Assembly (NCBI RefSeq): GCF_019880545.1
Contig: NZ_JAINVW010000001.1
Span: 1,054,001 to 1,118,000, forward strand
Direction of reading: 5' to 3'
Length of the DNA stretch: 64,000 nt
From: Flagellimonas meishanensis
GTDB taxonomy: Bacteria > Bacteroidota > Bacteroidia > Flavobacteriales > Flavobacteriaceae
How positions within the stretch are numbered: the stretch's first letter is position 1; each line of letters opens with the position of its first letter. The notes under the pieces were generated by a model. It did no database searches. It was not told where the DNA came from and saw only the letters and a program-made list of their open reading frames with translations. The position numbers were made by a program, and so were the translations under genes. Shown piece after piece: positions 18,359 to 28,031 of the stretch.

Positions 18359-18886
18359 ATGCGCAAGGAGGACTGTTTCTACCTGGGCAAAGTCGTATCA
18401 AAATATAGTTTTAAGGGAGAGGTGTTGGTAAAATTGGACACCGATAACCCTGAAATCTACGAAAACATGGAATCAGTTTTTGTTTCAATGGGAAACAATC
18501 TGGTTCCATTTTTTATTGATAGATGCCGTCTGCACAAATCGAACCTGCTGCGAATCGATTTTGAAGAGGTAAAGGACGAGGCCTCTGCAGATAAGATTCT
18601 TGGATTGGAACTATATCTGCCCCTATCCTTGCTTCCACCACTCACAGGAAACAAATTTTATTTTCATGAGGTCATAGGCTTCACCTTAATGGACAAGTTG
18701 CATGGGAATATTGGTATCATCAAGGCAGTTAACGATAATGCTTCCCAAGAACTCTTTGAGGTAGAAAAGGAGGGGAAGGAGCTTTTGATACCCGTCAATG
18801 ATAATTTCATAAAGGAAGTGGACCGGAAGAACCAAGTCATTCATATAGAAACGCCTGAGGGATTGGTTGATCTATATTTGAATTGA
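18359..18886 (+). CDS. rimM: 16S rRNA processing protein RimM
   Basis: 175 residues: an N-terminal RimM domain (FYLGKVVSKYSFKGEVLVKLDTD) and a C-terminal PRC barrel (QELFEVEKEGKELLIPVNDNFIKEVD). RimM helps 30S maturation by binding S19 and the head of 16S rRNA. Many operons place it after rpsP, as here (10 bp gap). The usual following genes trmD and rplS are absent, and a tRNA methyltransferase overlaps its stop instead. Confidence 0.95.
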   Translation: MRKEDCFYLGKVVSKYSFKGEVLVKLDTDNPEIYENMESVFVSMGNNLVPFFIDRCRLHKSNLLRIDFEEVKDEASADKILGLELYLPLSLLPPLTGNKFYFHEVIGFTLMDKLHGNIGIIKAVNDNASQELFEVEKEGKELLIPVNDNFIKEVDRKNQVIHIETPEGLVDLYLN

Positions 18887-19602
18887 TGATGGCGCACCCA
18901 TTTAAATTCAAGCAATTCACCATCCACCAAGACCAATGTGCCATGAAAGTGGGAACCGATGGGGTTCTGCTAGGGGCATGGACATCGTTGGAACATAATC
19001 CCAACGCCATTTTGGATATTGGTGCAGGAACGGGTCTCATTGCCCTCCAAATGGCACAGCGCAGCAATGCCGAATTGATTGATGCCATTGAGTTGGATGA
19101 TGCGGCCTATGAACAATGCGTGGCCAACTTTGAGGAATCGCCCTGGTCTGACAGACTGTTCTGTTATCATGTGGATTTCGATACCTTTGCGAACGAGATG
19201 GAAGAACACTATGATTTGATTGTCTCCAATCCACCCTTTTATGAAGAAGATGTGTCGAGTGGGAACATTTCAAGAGACAGGGCAAGACAAACCAATGCGT
19301 TACCATTTGATGGACTTGTGAGAGGGGTTGTAAAGTTGCTTGGGCCAGAAGGGCTTTTTTCCGTTATCATACCCTATAAGGAAGAAAAGGGGTTTCTTGC
19401 CATGGCTGGGGAAAATGGACTTTATCCAAAGCGGATAACCCGGGTCAAGGGCAATCCGAACAGTGAAACAAAGCGAAGTTTACTGGAAATGGGATTTTCC
19501 AAAGGATTGGCAAAAGTGGACGAATTGGTAATTGAAATGTCCCGTAATCAATACACAAATGCATATATTGAATTAACACGACCCTTTTATTTAAAAATGT
19601 AA
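18886..19602 (+). CDS. trmN: tRNA1(Val) (adenine37-N6)-methyltransferase
   Basis: A class I SAM methyltransferase of the YfiC/TrmN6 type, about 238 residues. SAM motif I is DIGAGTGLIALQMAQ near residue 43, and the catalytic NPPF near 112 (IVSNPPFYEED) marks N6-adenine methylation. The N-terminal GTDGVLLGAW is diagnostic of the family. Two consecutive ATG codons (18886, 18889) are possible; the first shares one base with the TGA of rimM, so translation is coupled. It modifies A37 of tRNA1-Val. Confidence 0.88.
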   Translation: MMAHPFKFKQFTIHQDQCAMKVGTDGVLLGAWTSLEHNPNAILDIGAGTGLIALQMAQRSNAELIDAIELDDAAYEQCVANFEESPWSDRLFCYHVDFDTFANEMEEHYDLIVSNPPFYEEDVSSGNISRDRARQTNALPFDGLVRGVVKLLGPEGLFSVIIPYKEEKGFLAMAGENGLYPKRITRVKGNPNSETKRSLLEMGFSKGLAKVDELVIEMSRNQYTNAYIELTRPFYLKM

Positions 19603-19658
19603 CAATGGTCGGTTAGATTGTTATATTTCATGATTATCTTTGACCAAAATTTCTGTAA

Positions 19659-20837
19659 ATGAAGCCTGATCTATTCGAAGCTCCGGATTATTATAACCTG
19701 GATGACCTGCTATCCGAAGAGCACAAATTGGTTCGTGATGCGGCCCGACAATGGGTGAAACGGGACATTTCCCCCATTATAGAGGAGTATGCCCAGAAAG
19801 CTGAATTCCCCAAACAGATTATCGGCGGTTTGGCCGAAATAGGGGCGTTTGGACCGTACATTCCTGAGGAGTACGGGGGAGCCGGATTGGATCAGATCAG
19901 TTATGGATTGATCATGCAAGAAATCGAACGGGGCGATAGTGGGGTGCGTTCCACCGCTTCCGTGCAGTCCTCCTTGGTCATGTATCCCATTTTCACTTAT
20001 GGCACCGAAGAGCAACGTAAAAAATATTTGCCCAAATTGGCAACCGGGGAGTGGATGGGCTGCTTCGGTTTGACGGAGCCCAATCACGGTTCCAATCCTG
20101 GCGGCATGGAAACCAAATACAAGGACATGGGCGACCATTATCTATTGAATGGTGCCAAATTGTGGATTTCCAATTCACCCTTTGCTGATGTGGCCGTTGT
20201 TTGGGCCAAAAATGAGGAAGGTCGTATCCACGGACTTATCGTGGAACGGGGGATGGAAGGATTTTCAACCCCGGAGACCCACAACAAATGGTCACTGCGA
20301 GCTTCTGCCACCGGCGAGTTGATTTTTGATAACGTAAAGGTCCCCAAAGAAAACTTATTGCCCAACAAATCCGGATTGGGTGCGCCGTTGGGCTGTTTGG
20401 ATTCTGCCCGGTACGGAATTGCATGGGGGGCCATTGGCGCTGCCATGGACTGTTACGATACCGCGCTCCGCTATGCCAAGGAGCGTATCCAATTTGGAAA
20501 ACCCATCGCAGCTTTTCAATTGCAACAAAAGAAACTGGCCGAAATGATCACCGAGATTACCAAAGCACAGTTATTGGCCTTCCGATTGGGTCAACTAAAA
20601 AATGAAGGTAGAGCTACCACGACACAAATTTCAATGGCCAAAAGAAACAATGTGGAAATGGCCATCAAAATTGCAAGGGAAGCACGACAGATTTTGGGCG
20701 GTATGGGCATCACTGGGGATTACAGCATAATGCGCCACATGATGAACCTGGAAAGTGTGATTACCTATGAAGGCACCCACGACATCCACTTGTTGATTAC
20801 CGGAGCGGATATTACGGGAATACCAGCCTTTAAATAA
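19659..20837 (+). CDS. gcdH: acyl-CoA dehydrogenase, glutaryl-CoA dehydrogenase type
   Basis: 392 residues, full family length. Landmarks are GCFGLTEPNHGSNPGGM (FAD/substrate loop), KLWISNSPFADVAVVWAK, KERIQFGKPIAAFQLQQKKLAEM, GGMGITGDYSIMRHMMN, and the catalytic base Glu at about 371 in YEGTHDIH. This set, especially LTEPNHGS and the position of the Glu, matches GcdH, which oxidises and decarboxylates glutaryl-CoA to crotonyl-CoA in lysine and tryptophan breakdown; electrons pass to ETF. Its stop is directly next to the stop of the convergent oxidoreductase gene (0 bp apart), with no terminator visible between them. Confidence 0.9.
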   Translation: MKPDLFEAPDYYNLDDLLSEEHKLVRDAARQWVKRDISPIIEEYAQKAEFPKQIIGGLAEIGAFGPYIPEEYGGAGLDQISYGLIMQEIERGDSGVRSTASVQSSLVMYPIFTYGTEEQRKKYLPKLATGEWMGCFGLTEPNHGSNPGGMETKYKDMGDHYLLNGAKLWISNSPFADVAVVWAKNEEGRIHGLIVERGMEGFSTPETHNKWSLRASATGELIFDNVKVPKENLLPNKSGLGAPLGCLDSARYGIAWGAIGAAMDCYDTALRYAKERIQFGKPIAAFQLQQKKLAEMITEITKAQLLAFRLGQLKNEGRATTTQISMAKRNNVEMAIKIAREARQILGGMGITGDYSIMRHMMNLESVITYEGTHDIHLLITGADITGIPAFK

Positions 20838-23144
20838 TCAATACTGCGAAATCTTTTCCACGGTAACCCTGATGGATTTACTGATGGGGGTCTGACTCTT
20901 ATCCGCAAAATGATTGTACGGAACCAATAAATTGGTTTCGGGAAAATAGGCGGCCATGTTTCCTTTTGGAATTTCATAGGGAATCACGAGAAATTTTTCT
21001 GCAGTCCGTTGTATGCCATCATAATTGCTGTGAAGGTTTACCACATCCAATTTGCTCAATTGCCTATCCAGCATGTCCTTTTCGTTCATAAAAACCACCC
21101 TACGCTCGTTGTGAATGCCCCTGTAGCGATCGTTCAGGCCGTAGATGGTGGTGTTGAACTGGTCGTGGGAACGAATGGTCATCAACAGTAACTCATCAGG
21201 TTTCAGTTCATGGTCTGGCAAAGAGGTGATGGATAGTTGGGCCATGCCGTTAGGAAGCATTCTAAAATCACGATCACGCACATTATTGGGCAAATAGTAC
21301 CCAAATCCTTTGGAGCGCTCGCTGGTATTTTCAAAGCCTTTTACAGTTTTGTCTATTAAGCTTCTAATTTGGTCATAATCTTGACCCAACATCTTCCAAT
21401 CCATCGAATGGTTGCCCTTAAAATAGGCATCGGCCATGAGCGCAATGATCTCAGGCTCACTTTTGATATGTTTGGAAGCTGGTTTCAACAGACCTCTGCT
21501 CTGCCGAACCTTGCCCATGCTGCTCTCCATGGTCAAAAACTGAAGGTTGCCATTTTTCTCATCCTTTTCGGAACGGCCAAAAGTGGGGAGGAGCACCGCC
21601 GTCTTTCCAGTGACCAGGTGGCTTCTGTTCAATTTGGTGCTTATCTGAACCGTTAAATCACAATTTTGGATGGCTTCTGCGGTGTATTGGGTGTCCGAAG
21701 CGGCCATTAAAAAGTTCCCGCCCAAGCAAACAAAGACCTTGGCCTTTTTCTTATGCATCGCCTTAATGGCATGTACCGTATCATAGCCCGGCTCGGTGGG
21801 CGGCTCAAATTTAAGATGCTCCCGAATTTTGTCGTTCAAGCTTTGGCTTACATAGTGCATAATGCCTACAGAGCGGTCTCCCTGCACATTACTGTGGCCA
21901 CGGACCGGACATGTTCCCGCAAAGGGTTTGCCCACAGCACCCTTCAACAACAAAATATTTACATATTCTTTGATGCATTCCACCGCATTTTTATGCTGGG
22001 TGAGTCCCATGGCCCAGCAAATCACTATTTTGGAATTTTCGGCCAACAGTTCAACCGTCTTGTCAATTTTGCGCATCGAAACCCCGGTTCGTTGGCGTAG
22101 ACTTTCATTGTCATAGCGCAACAAGTCCTGAACCAATTCGTCATAACCATCCACATATTCCACTATGAACTCATGGTCAAGCACATTACTGTTTTTGGCA
22201 TCCAGGGCTACCAGTTTTTTCAGAATGAGCTTGGCCAAAGCAATATCCTCATTGATTTTTACAGGTAGGTGTATGTCGGCTATTTGCTGGCCGCTGCCCA
22301 ACATGTCCGAAACACTTTGGGGATTTTTAAAACTTACCAGACCTGTTTCGGCCAACGGATTAATGCTGATAATTTTACCGCCGTTGCGCTTACATTTTTC
22401 CAAAGCGGACAACATTCGGGGATGGTTGGTCCCTGGATTTTGTCCCACGACCAAGATGACTTCCGCACCATGAAGGTCATCCAATTTCACGGAACCTTTG
22501 CCAATACCCAAGGTCTCTGAAAGGGCCACACCCGACGATTCGTGGCACATGTTGGAGCAATCGGGCATGTTGTTGGTGCCAAAGGCACGGGCAAACATGC
22601 CATATAGGTAGGCCGCTTCGTTGCTCGATCTTCCAGAAGTGTAAAAAATGGCCTCATCTGGGTCGTCAAGTCGATGCAGTTCTTCCGCAATCAGTTCAAA
22701 AGCATCTGGCCACGAGATGAGCTCATAATGAGTACTGTTTGGTCGCAGGACCATTGGCTCCACAATGCGCCCCAATTTATTAAGCTCAAAATCACTTAAG
22801 CGGGATAGCTCCTCCACAGAATTTTTCGCAAAGAAATCCGCCGTAACATGGGCCGTGGTAGCCTCGTCGGCCAGCGCTTTGGCGCCATTTTCACAATATT
22901 CCGCAATTTTGGAGGGATGTTCCGGAACGGGCCATGCACAGCTGGGGCAGCGAAAACCGTCTTCTTGGTTCATATCCAAAAGCGCCCGCATGGAACGGAC
23001 AACGCCCATTTCCTTGAAACTGTGCCGCAGGGCCTCCTTGACGCCCAATAGGCCCGCAGATGTTTGCATTGGTTTTTTAAGACGCAATCCTGTAAAATTG
23101 ATATCCCCCGTAAGCGAAACGTTCCTTTTGAAATCTTTCTCCAT
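20838..23144 (-). CDS. FdhF/YdeP-family molybdopterin oxidoreductase
   Basis: 768 residues. It matches the YdeP branch of formate-dehydrogenase-like molybdoenzymes: a short CPSCAWP motif near residue 69, FYTSGRSSNEAAYL, SNMCHESSG near 197 (active-site region), VVGQNPGTNHPRM, FAGTCPVRGHSNVQGDR and a C-terminal dinucleotide-binding domain with RSHDQFNTTIYG. It lacks the full 4Cys [4Fe-4S] motif of classical FdhF. It has no Tat signal, so it is probably cytoplasmic. YdeP is linked to acid resistance in E. coli, but the reaction is unknown. A small gene of unknown function lies 6 bp upstream and is probably co-transcribed. Confidence 0.88.
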   Translation of the reverse strand: MEKDFKRNVSLTGDINFTGLRLKKPMQTSAGLLGVKEALRHSFKEMGVVRSMRALLDMNQEDGFRCPSCAWPVPEHPSKIAEYCENGAKALADEATTAHVTADFFAKNSVEELSRLSDFELNKLGRIVEPMVLRPNSTHYELISWPDAFELIAEELHRLDDPDEAIFYTSGRSSNEAAYLYGMFARAFGTNNMPDCSNMCHESSGVALSETLGIGKGSVKLDDLHGAEVILVVGQNPGTNHPRMLSALEKCKRNGGKIISINPLAETGLVSFKNPQSVSDMLGSGQQIADIHLPVKINEDIALAKLILKKLVALDAKNSNVLDHEFIVEYVDGYDELVQDLLRYDNESLRQRTGVSMRKIDKTVELLAENSKIVICWAMGLTQHKNAVECIKEYVNILLLKGAVGKPFAGTCPVRGHSNVQGDRSVGIMHYVSQSLNDKIREHLKFEPPTEPGYDTVHAIKAMHKKKAKVFVCLGGNFLMAASDTQYTAEAIQNCDLTVQISTKLNRSHLVTGKTAVLLPTFGRSEKDEKNGNLQFLTMESSMGKVRQSRGLLKPASKHIKSEPEIIALMADAYFKGNHSMDWKMLGQDYDQIRSLIDKTVKGFENTSERSKGFGYYLPNNVRDRDFRMLPNGMAQLSITSLPDHELKPDELLLMTIRSHDQFNTTIYGLNDRYRGIHNERRVVFMNEKDMLDRQLSKLDVVNLHSNYDGIQRTAEKFLVIPYEIPKGNMAAYFPETNLLVPYNHFADKSQTPISKSIRVTVEKISQY

Positions 23145-23150
23145 GGTAGG

Positions 23151-23519
23151 TCAGGATTGAAGTTTGGGGTTGGGGTAGTTGTCGGATTGGTCCTCCATGG
23201 TATTATCAAGGCACACAAAATCTTTTTCCAATAAAAGATGAAGAATGGTACCATCCGGAAGCTTCAATTCGTGCTGAAATCCCACAAGTTCATTTTTGTG
23301 CCAGTTATTCGCCAGATGCAGGGGAACCATCAAAGTGATGTTCCCGTTCTCGAAACTGGCCGACAGATTATCAATTTGATCATTTTGGACAAGTTGATAG
23401 CACAGGTCACCCCCTGGGAATTGGGTATGGGCCATTACCTTTCCGGTTTCACAGAACTGTTTTACTTCGGATTGGGTAAGGCGATACCGGACAAAATTGT
23501 CCTTGATTCGTATTTTCAT
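23151..23519 (-). CDS. small conserved protein (DUF7009-like) upstream of the molybdoenzyme
   Basis: 122 residues from MKIRIKDNFVRYRLTQSEV; a longer reading from 23549 adds ten unlikely residues. The protein is soluble and rich in beta strands, with no catalytic motif that I recognise. I recall this family being paired with FdhF/YdeP-type genes in Bacteroidota, and here only 6 bp separate them. A role as a chaperone or regulator of the oxidoreductase is a guess from position. Confidence 0.65.
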   Translation of the reverse strand: MKIRIKDNFVRYRLTQSEVKQFCETGKVMAHTQFPGGDLCYQLVQNDQIDNLSASFENGNITLMVPLHLANNWHKNELVGFQHELKLPDGTILHLLLEKDFVCLDNTMEDQSDNYPNPKLQS

Positions 23520-23687
23520 GTTTTGGGATATTGAGCATATAAGGTACAATGAAAAACAAGATTTATGAAGTTGACCACGGTTTTTTCTGCTTACACATCA
23601 TTTCTTTTTATAAAAAAGAACAATCAGATACTTTTACTATGTAATTAATCAGAAAGTAATTTTTTCATTTTCATATAGTGTTCTCGT

Positions 23688-23722
23688 AAAAGAGTCCTCT
23701 CCTAACAGAAAGGGCTCTTTTT
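23688..23722 (-). terminator. putative terminator of the dinB-dnaE2 transcript
   Basis: An 11 bp stem with one G-T pair and a 12-base loop (AAAAGAGTCCT with AGGGCTCTTTT) overlaps the TAA of the second dnaE. The minus-strand T run after it is short, so strength is uncertain. Confidence 0.5.
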
Positions 23723-26700
23723 AGTTTGGGGCATTTTCTCTTGATTTCATATCCTCTCTGGGTTTCAAAAGTTTTTTACTCGTTTTCATATCCGCATAGC
23801 GGGGGTCGGGAATGTAGTCTTGCTTCACCATTTTTATGACCTCAATACTCAAAAAGCCAAATTCCTCCACGACTTTGCCATAAAAACGATAAATGCCCTT
23901 GCCCCGAAAATAATAATTGGCCGCCACGGGAGGGAACAATACTGTATCAAACACTTCTCCGTGTTGGTCCACCAAGGTGGCAAAGTGCATGCGCTTGCCC
24001 GTATGCGTATCTGTATTTTTTACTGTCACCAAATAGCCATAGATATCGATATGTTTGTTCAAATAGCGCTGCAAATCTTTTTGCCCATTGGAATTTTTGG
24101 GAGGTTCGACCAAAAGTTCAAAAGGACTGCACAGACAAAAGCCCAACAGTTCCAACTGTTCAAAAGCGGTTTCCAAAGTTGTGGTGTGCAGTTTGGGTAT
24201 CTGGAATTTTTGATGCCGGGGCGGAAACAATTTGGGATGTTCCAAGCGGTCATTTTTGGAGAGCATCAAATGGGTTTTCCAAAGGAGCTCGTGCTTGTTG
24301 ATGCCCGTAAACCGGAAGGCATCAATTCGGATAAGGATGGAAAGTTGTTCGACAGAAATAAAAACTCGGTCCAGAAAATCTTCCAACGAAACAAAATTCC
24401 CATTTTGTAGCCGTTCCCGTAAGATTCGCTCCATGACCCTGCTTTCCAAATCCCGTAGGTACATCATCCCCAAATAAATATGGGTTCCGCAAATGCGATT
24501 TACGATGATGCTGTTGTTGATGCAGGGCGGATGGATGGTGGCACCCAACATTCTGGCATCGTGGATATAGAATTCGGAACGGTAAAAACCACCCCCGTTG
24601 TTGAGCACGGCCACCATATATTCCAATGGAAAATAGGCCCTTAAAAACAAGCTCTGATAACTTTCCACAGCGTAGGAGGCCGAGTGCCCTTTGGCAAAAG
24701 CATAGCCTGCAAAACTGGCCACTTGGTTCCAGATCTCAAAAATCAGGGTATCTGCATAGCCCTTTTTTCGGCAGTTGGAGATAAACTTGTCCTTCACTTT
24801 CTGAAATTCTTCCCGCGACCGGAACTTACCGCTCATTCCCCTGCGGAGCACATCGGCCTCGCCCAGGTCCAAATCTGCAAAATGGTGGGCCACTTTAATG
24901 ACATCTTCTTGGTAGACCATTACCCCGTAGGTGTCGGGCATAATGTCCAGCATCACAGGATGTGCCTTTTCTTCTGCCCGACCTTTGTTGCGGTGCCTCA
25001 AGATATATTCCCGCATCATCCCGCTTTTGGCCACTCCGGGCCGAATAATGGAACTGGCGGCGACCAATCCCAAGTAATTGTCAACCTCCAGCTTTTTGAG
25101 CAACATGCGCATGGCAGGCGATTCCACATAAAAACAACCCATGCACTGTGCCGTTTTGATGAGGTTATTAATGATACCGTCCTTTTTAAAACCCTTGATG
25201 TCATGGATGTCGACCTGTTCAAATTTCTCGGGTTGATTGTAGGCGACAATTTCCAGGGCCTCTTTGATCTTGCCCAATCCCCGTTGGCCTAAAATGTCGA
25301 ATTTGTAGAGGCCTACATCTTCGGCAATCACCATATCGTACTGTGTGGTCGGAAATCCCTTGGGGGGAAGATGGGTGGCGGAAAACCAGTGCAGCGGCTT
25401 TTCACTGATCAAGATGCCCCCGGCATGGATGCTCAGATAATTGGGCTTGCCCTTGAGAAGGCTGCCATACTTCAAAACAAGTTTTGAAATCCCATCCAAG
25501 GCATCAAAGTTGTATCGGCCTTCAATTAAAAAATCAATTTCTTGTGGAGGAAGACCAAACACTTTGCCCAGCTCCCGAACAACGCCACGTTCCTTAAAGG
25601 TGACATAAGTGCCCAAAAGGGCGACATGCTCAAAGCGATTAAAAATGTATTCGGTCATGGCAGGGCGGTCCTTCCATGAAAAATCAATGTCAAAATCGGG
25701 GGGATTGGCCCGGTACAAATTGATGAACCGCTCAAAATAGAGGTCCAGCTCCATGGGGTCCACATCGGTAATGCGGAGCAAATAGGCCACAATACTGTTG
25801 GCACCACTTCCTCGGCCCACATAATAAAAGCCCCTTCGGCGGGCTTCGGAAACAATGTCCCAATTGATCAAAAAATAGGAGACAAATCCCATTCTTTTGA
25901 TAAGTGCCAGTTCTTTATCCAATCGGTTTTTGATGGGGCCATCAACTTTCTCATAGCGATAGGGAAGCCCTTCATAGCATAGTTTTTCGATCAACTTTTC
26001 ATCCGCTTCGACGCTCCCCGAATAACTTTTGAGGTTCTGGGGCTTTCTGCCTTTTGAAAAATCGAAATGGATGCTGCATTGCTTCAGCAGCCGCTCCGTG
26101 TTTTCCAAAATGAAGGGATATTCTGAAAAAGCGGCCGCCAAATTTTCTATGGGATACATTTTTTCATCCTCTTCGGCTTCTTCTTCCTTCGGAAGTTTGC
26201 TCAACAGTACATTGTTGTCAATCGCTCTCAACAAACGGTGGGCATTGAAATCTTGTCTGTTCCTAAAAGTGACGGGCTGTTGCACTACCAATTTGTCGCG
26301 AAATTTCATCAACCCAGAGAAAGGAAGTTTTCGGAGTTCTTTGATCGAGATTCCTATGAATTCGTTCTCCCGAAAATCCTGCAATTCGTTCAAAAGAACC
26401 TGTTCAAAGGGGTAGACGACAAAAGCATTTTTGAAATAAGGGGCCTTCTTGGGAATTTCAATCGTCCCATGGAGATGGTGCGATAAAAAAGTATTGAGCT
26501 CCAAATACCCTTCGTTGTTTTTTGCGATGCCCACAAAACGGGGTTGAACACCATTTCTAAAATCGATGCCGAGTATGGGCCGGACGTTGTATTCGGGTGC
26601 TTTTCGAACAAAGTTCAAACAGGCCGAAGTATTGTTTATGTCGGTCAACACCAACTGGGTCACATGGTTTTGTTGGGCCAGTTGTAGGAGTTCCTTTTCG

Positions 26701-26750
26701 GAAAAAGTCCCGAAGCGCATGCTGTAATATGTGTGGCAATTGAGATACAA
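23721..26750 (-). CDS. dnaE2: second DNA polymerase III alpha subunit, DnaE2/error-prone type
   Basis: 1009 residues, far shorter than the replicative DnaE and with no exonuclease. The PHP domain opens at once (CHTYYSMRFGTFSEKELLQLA). The palm has PDFDIDF near 353 with all three Asp, and GRGSGANSIVAYLLRITDVDP before it. The C-terminus keeps the helix-hairpin-helix and OB region. Such DnaE2 proteins work in SOS translesion synthesis, generally with a Y-family partner; dinB lies 53 bp upstream on the same strand. The start is TTG at 26750: an in-frame stop lies two codons further up, and the next ATG would cut into the PHP motif. A heptamer repeat tract abuts this start. Confidence 0.88.
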   Translation of the reverse strand: MYLNCHTYYSMRFGTFSEKELLQLAQQNHVTQLVLTDINNTSACLNFVRKAPEYNVRPILGIDFRNGVQPRFVGIAKNNEGYLELNTFLSHHLHGTIEIPKKAPYFKNAFVVYPFEQVLLNELQDFRENEFIGISIKELRKLPFSGLMKFRDKLVVQQPVTFRNRQDFNAHRLLRAIDNNVLLSKLPKEEEAEEDEKMYPIENLAAAFSEYPFILENTERLLKQCSIHFDFSKGRKPQNLKSYSGSVEADEKLIEKLCYEGLPYRYEKVDGPIKNRLDKELALIKRMGFVSYFLINWDIVSEARRRGFYYVGRGSGANSIVAYLLRITDVDPMELDLYFERFINLYRANPPDFDIDFSWKDRPAMTEYIFNRFEHVALLGTYVTFKERGVVRELGKVFGLPPQEIDFLIEGRYNFDALDGISKLVLKYGSLLKGKPNYLSIHAGGILISEKPLHWFSATHLPPKGFPTTQYDMVIAEDVGLYKFDILGQRGLGKIKEALEIVAYNQPEKFEQVDIHDIKGFKKDGIINNLIKTAQCMGCFYVESPAMRMLLKKLEVDNYLGLVAASSIIRPGVAKSGMMREYILRHRNKGRAEEKAHPVMLDIMPDTYGVMVYQEDVIKVAHHFADLDLGEADVLRRGMSGKFRSREEFQKVKDKFISNCRKKGYADTLIFEIWNQVASFAGYAFAKGHSASYAVESYQSLFLRAYFPLEYMVAVLNNGGGFYRSEFYIHDARMLGATIHPPCINNSIIVNRICGTHIYLGMMYLRDLESRVMERILRERLQNGNFVSLEDFLDRVFISVEQLSILIRIDAFRFTGINKHELLWKTHLMLSKNDRLEHPKLFPPRHQKFQIPKLHTTTLETAFEQLELLGFCLCSPFELLVEPPKNSNGQKDLQRYLNKHIDIYGYLVTVKNTDTHTGKRMHFATLVDQHGEVFDTVLFPPVAANYYFRGKGIYRFYGKVVEEFGFLSIEVIKMVKQDYIPDPRYADMKTSKKLLKPREDMKSRENAPN

Positions 26751-26813
26751 TTTTCAGTTGTCAATAATCAATTATCTGTAGTTCATTGCTCATTGAAGAT
26801 TGTTCATTGTTTT
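26751..26813. repeat. heptamer tract between dinB and dnaE2
   Basis: Nine consecutive 7-base units with a TT(G/A)nnCA-like pattern, for example TTGTCAA, TAATCAA, TTGCTCA, TTGAAGA, TTGTTCA. It overlaps the last codons of dinB and ends at the TTG start of dnaE2. A similar heptamer array flanks the IVP gene at 36.4-36.8 kb. Confidence 0.6.
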
Positions 26814-28018
26814 CGATGTGCCAGTACCACGGGCGGCAATCCATTGAAGGGGTTGTGCATTCGGCCAATGGTCTTCGCTCCCATGGCCGAGGCCCTAAAA
26901 ATGCTCCGGTCTCCAAAGCGGTTCCGAACCCTGTCCATGGCATTATATAGGTTCAGGGTCTCTTCGGTATCCTCAAAAAGGTTGATCTGATAATTACCCG
27001 ATACCAGATGGCTGAAACGAATCCCGATCAAGCGCACCAACATCCGCTTGTTGTATAGCCCTCGGAACAAATCCAAGATCTTGGGTATAAGGATATGATC
27101 GGCACTGGTGTATGGAATCCGTAGCTGCTTGGAATAGGTGTTGAAATCGGAATACCGGATTTTTACCGCAATACAGGCCGTCAACTTGTCGCCTCTTCGG
27201 AGTTGATAGGCCAAATTTTCGGTCATGGCGATAAGGATGCCCTGGAGCTTGGTTACGTCAATCGTGTCACGGTCAAAGGTGCGTTCCGTCGATATGGATT
27301 TTCGATCATGGAATGGGATGACAGGGGTGTTGTCAATGCCGTTGGCCCTTTTCCAGATTACGGTCCCGTTGGCCCCCAGCACCCGTTGTATAATGTCCAT
27401 TGGCATTTCCTGTATGGTCTGTACTTTTCGGATGCCCAGATTTCTAAGGGTCTGATAGGTTTTATCGCCTACCATGGGAATTTTTTTGATGGACAAAGGC
27501 GCCAAGAAGGGCTTTTCTTGCCCAAAATCTATTTTGAGTTGATTGTTGGGCTTGGCCTCGTTCGTGGCCACTTTGGAAACCACTTTGTTCACCGATAGGC
27601 CAAAAGAGATGGGCAGACCGGTCTCCCGGATAATTTTCTGCCGCATTTCTGAGGCATATTTGTAGCATCCAAAAAAGCGGTCCATGCCCGAGAGGTCGGC
27701 ATAAAACTCATCAATGCTCGATTTTTCAAAAAGGGGCACATGCTCCTTGATGATTTCGGTGACCACATCGGAATACTTGCTGTAGGTGCCTGCATTGCCC
27801 CGGATCACTACCGCTTCAGGACAAAGTTCCTTGGCCATTTTCATGGGCATGCCCGAATGCACGCCAAAGCCGCGGGTCTCATAACTGCATGCGGCCACTA
27901 CGCCACGATCGCTGGTGCCACCCACCAATAGGGGCTTGTTCTTGAGCTCCGAATTGATGATGCGCTCCACGGATACGTAAAAAGTATCCAGATCAAGATG
28001 TAAAATGGTCTTTTTCAT
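26804..28018 (-). CDS. dinB: DNA polymerase IV (Y-family translesion polymerase)
   Basis: 404 residues. The catalytic residues are in LDLDTFYVSVERI (Asp8 region) and SSIDEFYADLS near 103. A thumb/HhH region (IKKIPMVGDKTYQTLRNLGI) and little finger follow. A beta-clamp motif QINLF sits at 344-348, and about 55 further residues follow it. It copies past damaged bases and, with the error-prone DnaE downstream, forms a mutagenesis cassette. Two operator-like palindromes lie between the gene and its upstream region, suggesting damage control by a LexA-like repressor, although no such repressor gene is in this window. Confidence 0.95.
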   Translation of the reverse strand: MKKTILHLDLDTFYVSVERIINSELKNKPLLVGGTSDRGVVAACSYETRGFGVHSGMPMKMAKELCPEAVVIRGNAGTYSKYSDVVTEIIKEHVPLFEKSSIDEFYADLSGMDRFFGCYKYASEMRQKIIRETGLPISFGLSVNKVVSKVATNEAKPNNQLKIDFGQEKPFLAPLSIKKIPMVGDKTYQTLRNLGIRKVQTIQEMPMDIIQRVLGANGTVIWKRANGIDNTPVIPFHDRKSISTERTFDRDTIDVTKLQGILIAMTENLAYQLRRGDKLTACIAVKIRYSDFNTYSKQLRIPYTSADHILIPKILDLFRGLYNKRMLVRLIGIRFSHLVSGNYQINLFEDTEETLNLYNAMDRVRNRFGDRSIFRASAMGAKTIGRMHNPFNGLPPVVLAHRKQ

Positions 28019-28031
28019 TGTTCAGTTGAAG

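Noticed and set aside
18031..18366. Long ORFs opposite the S16 tail
   Set aside because: They mirror the Ala/Glu repeat of rpsP and have the low-complexity composition expected of an antisense reading.
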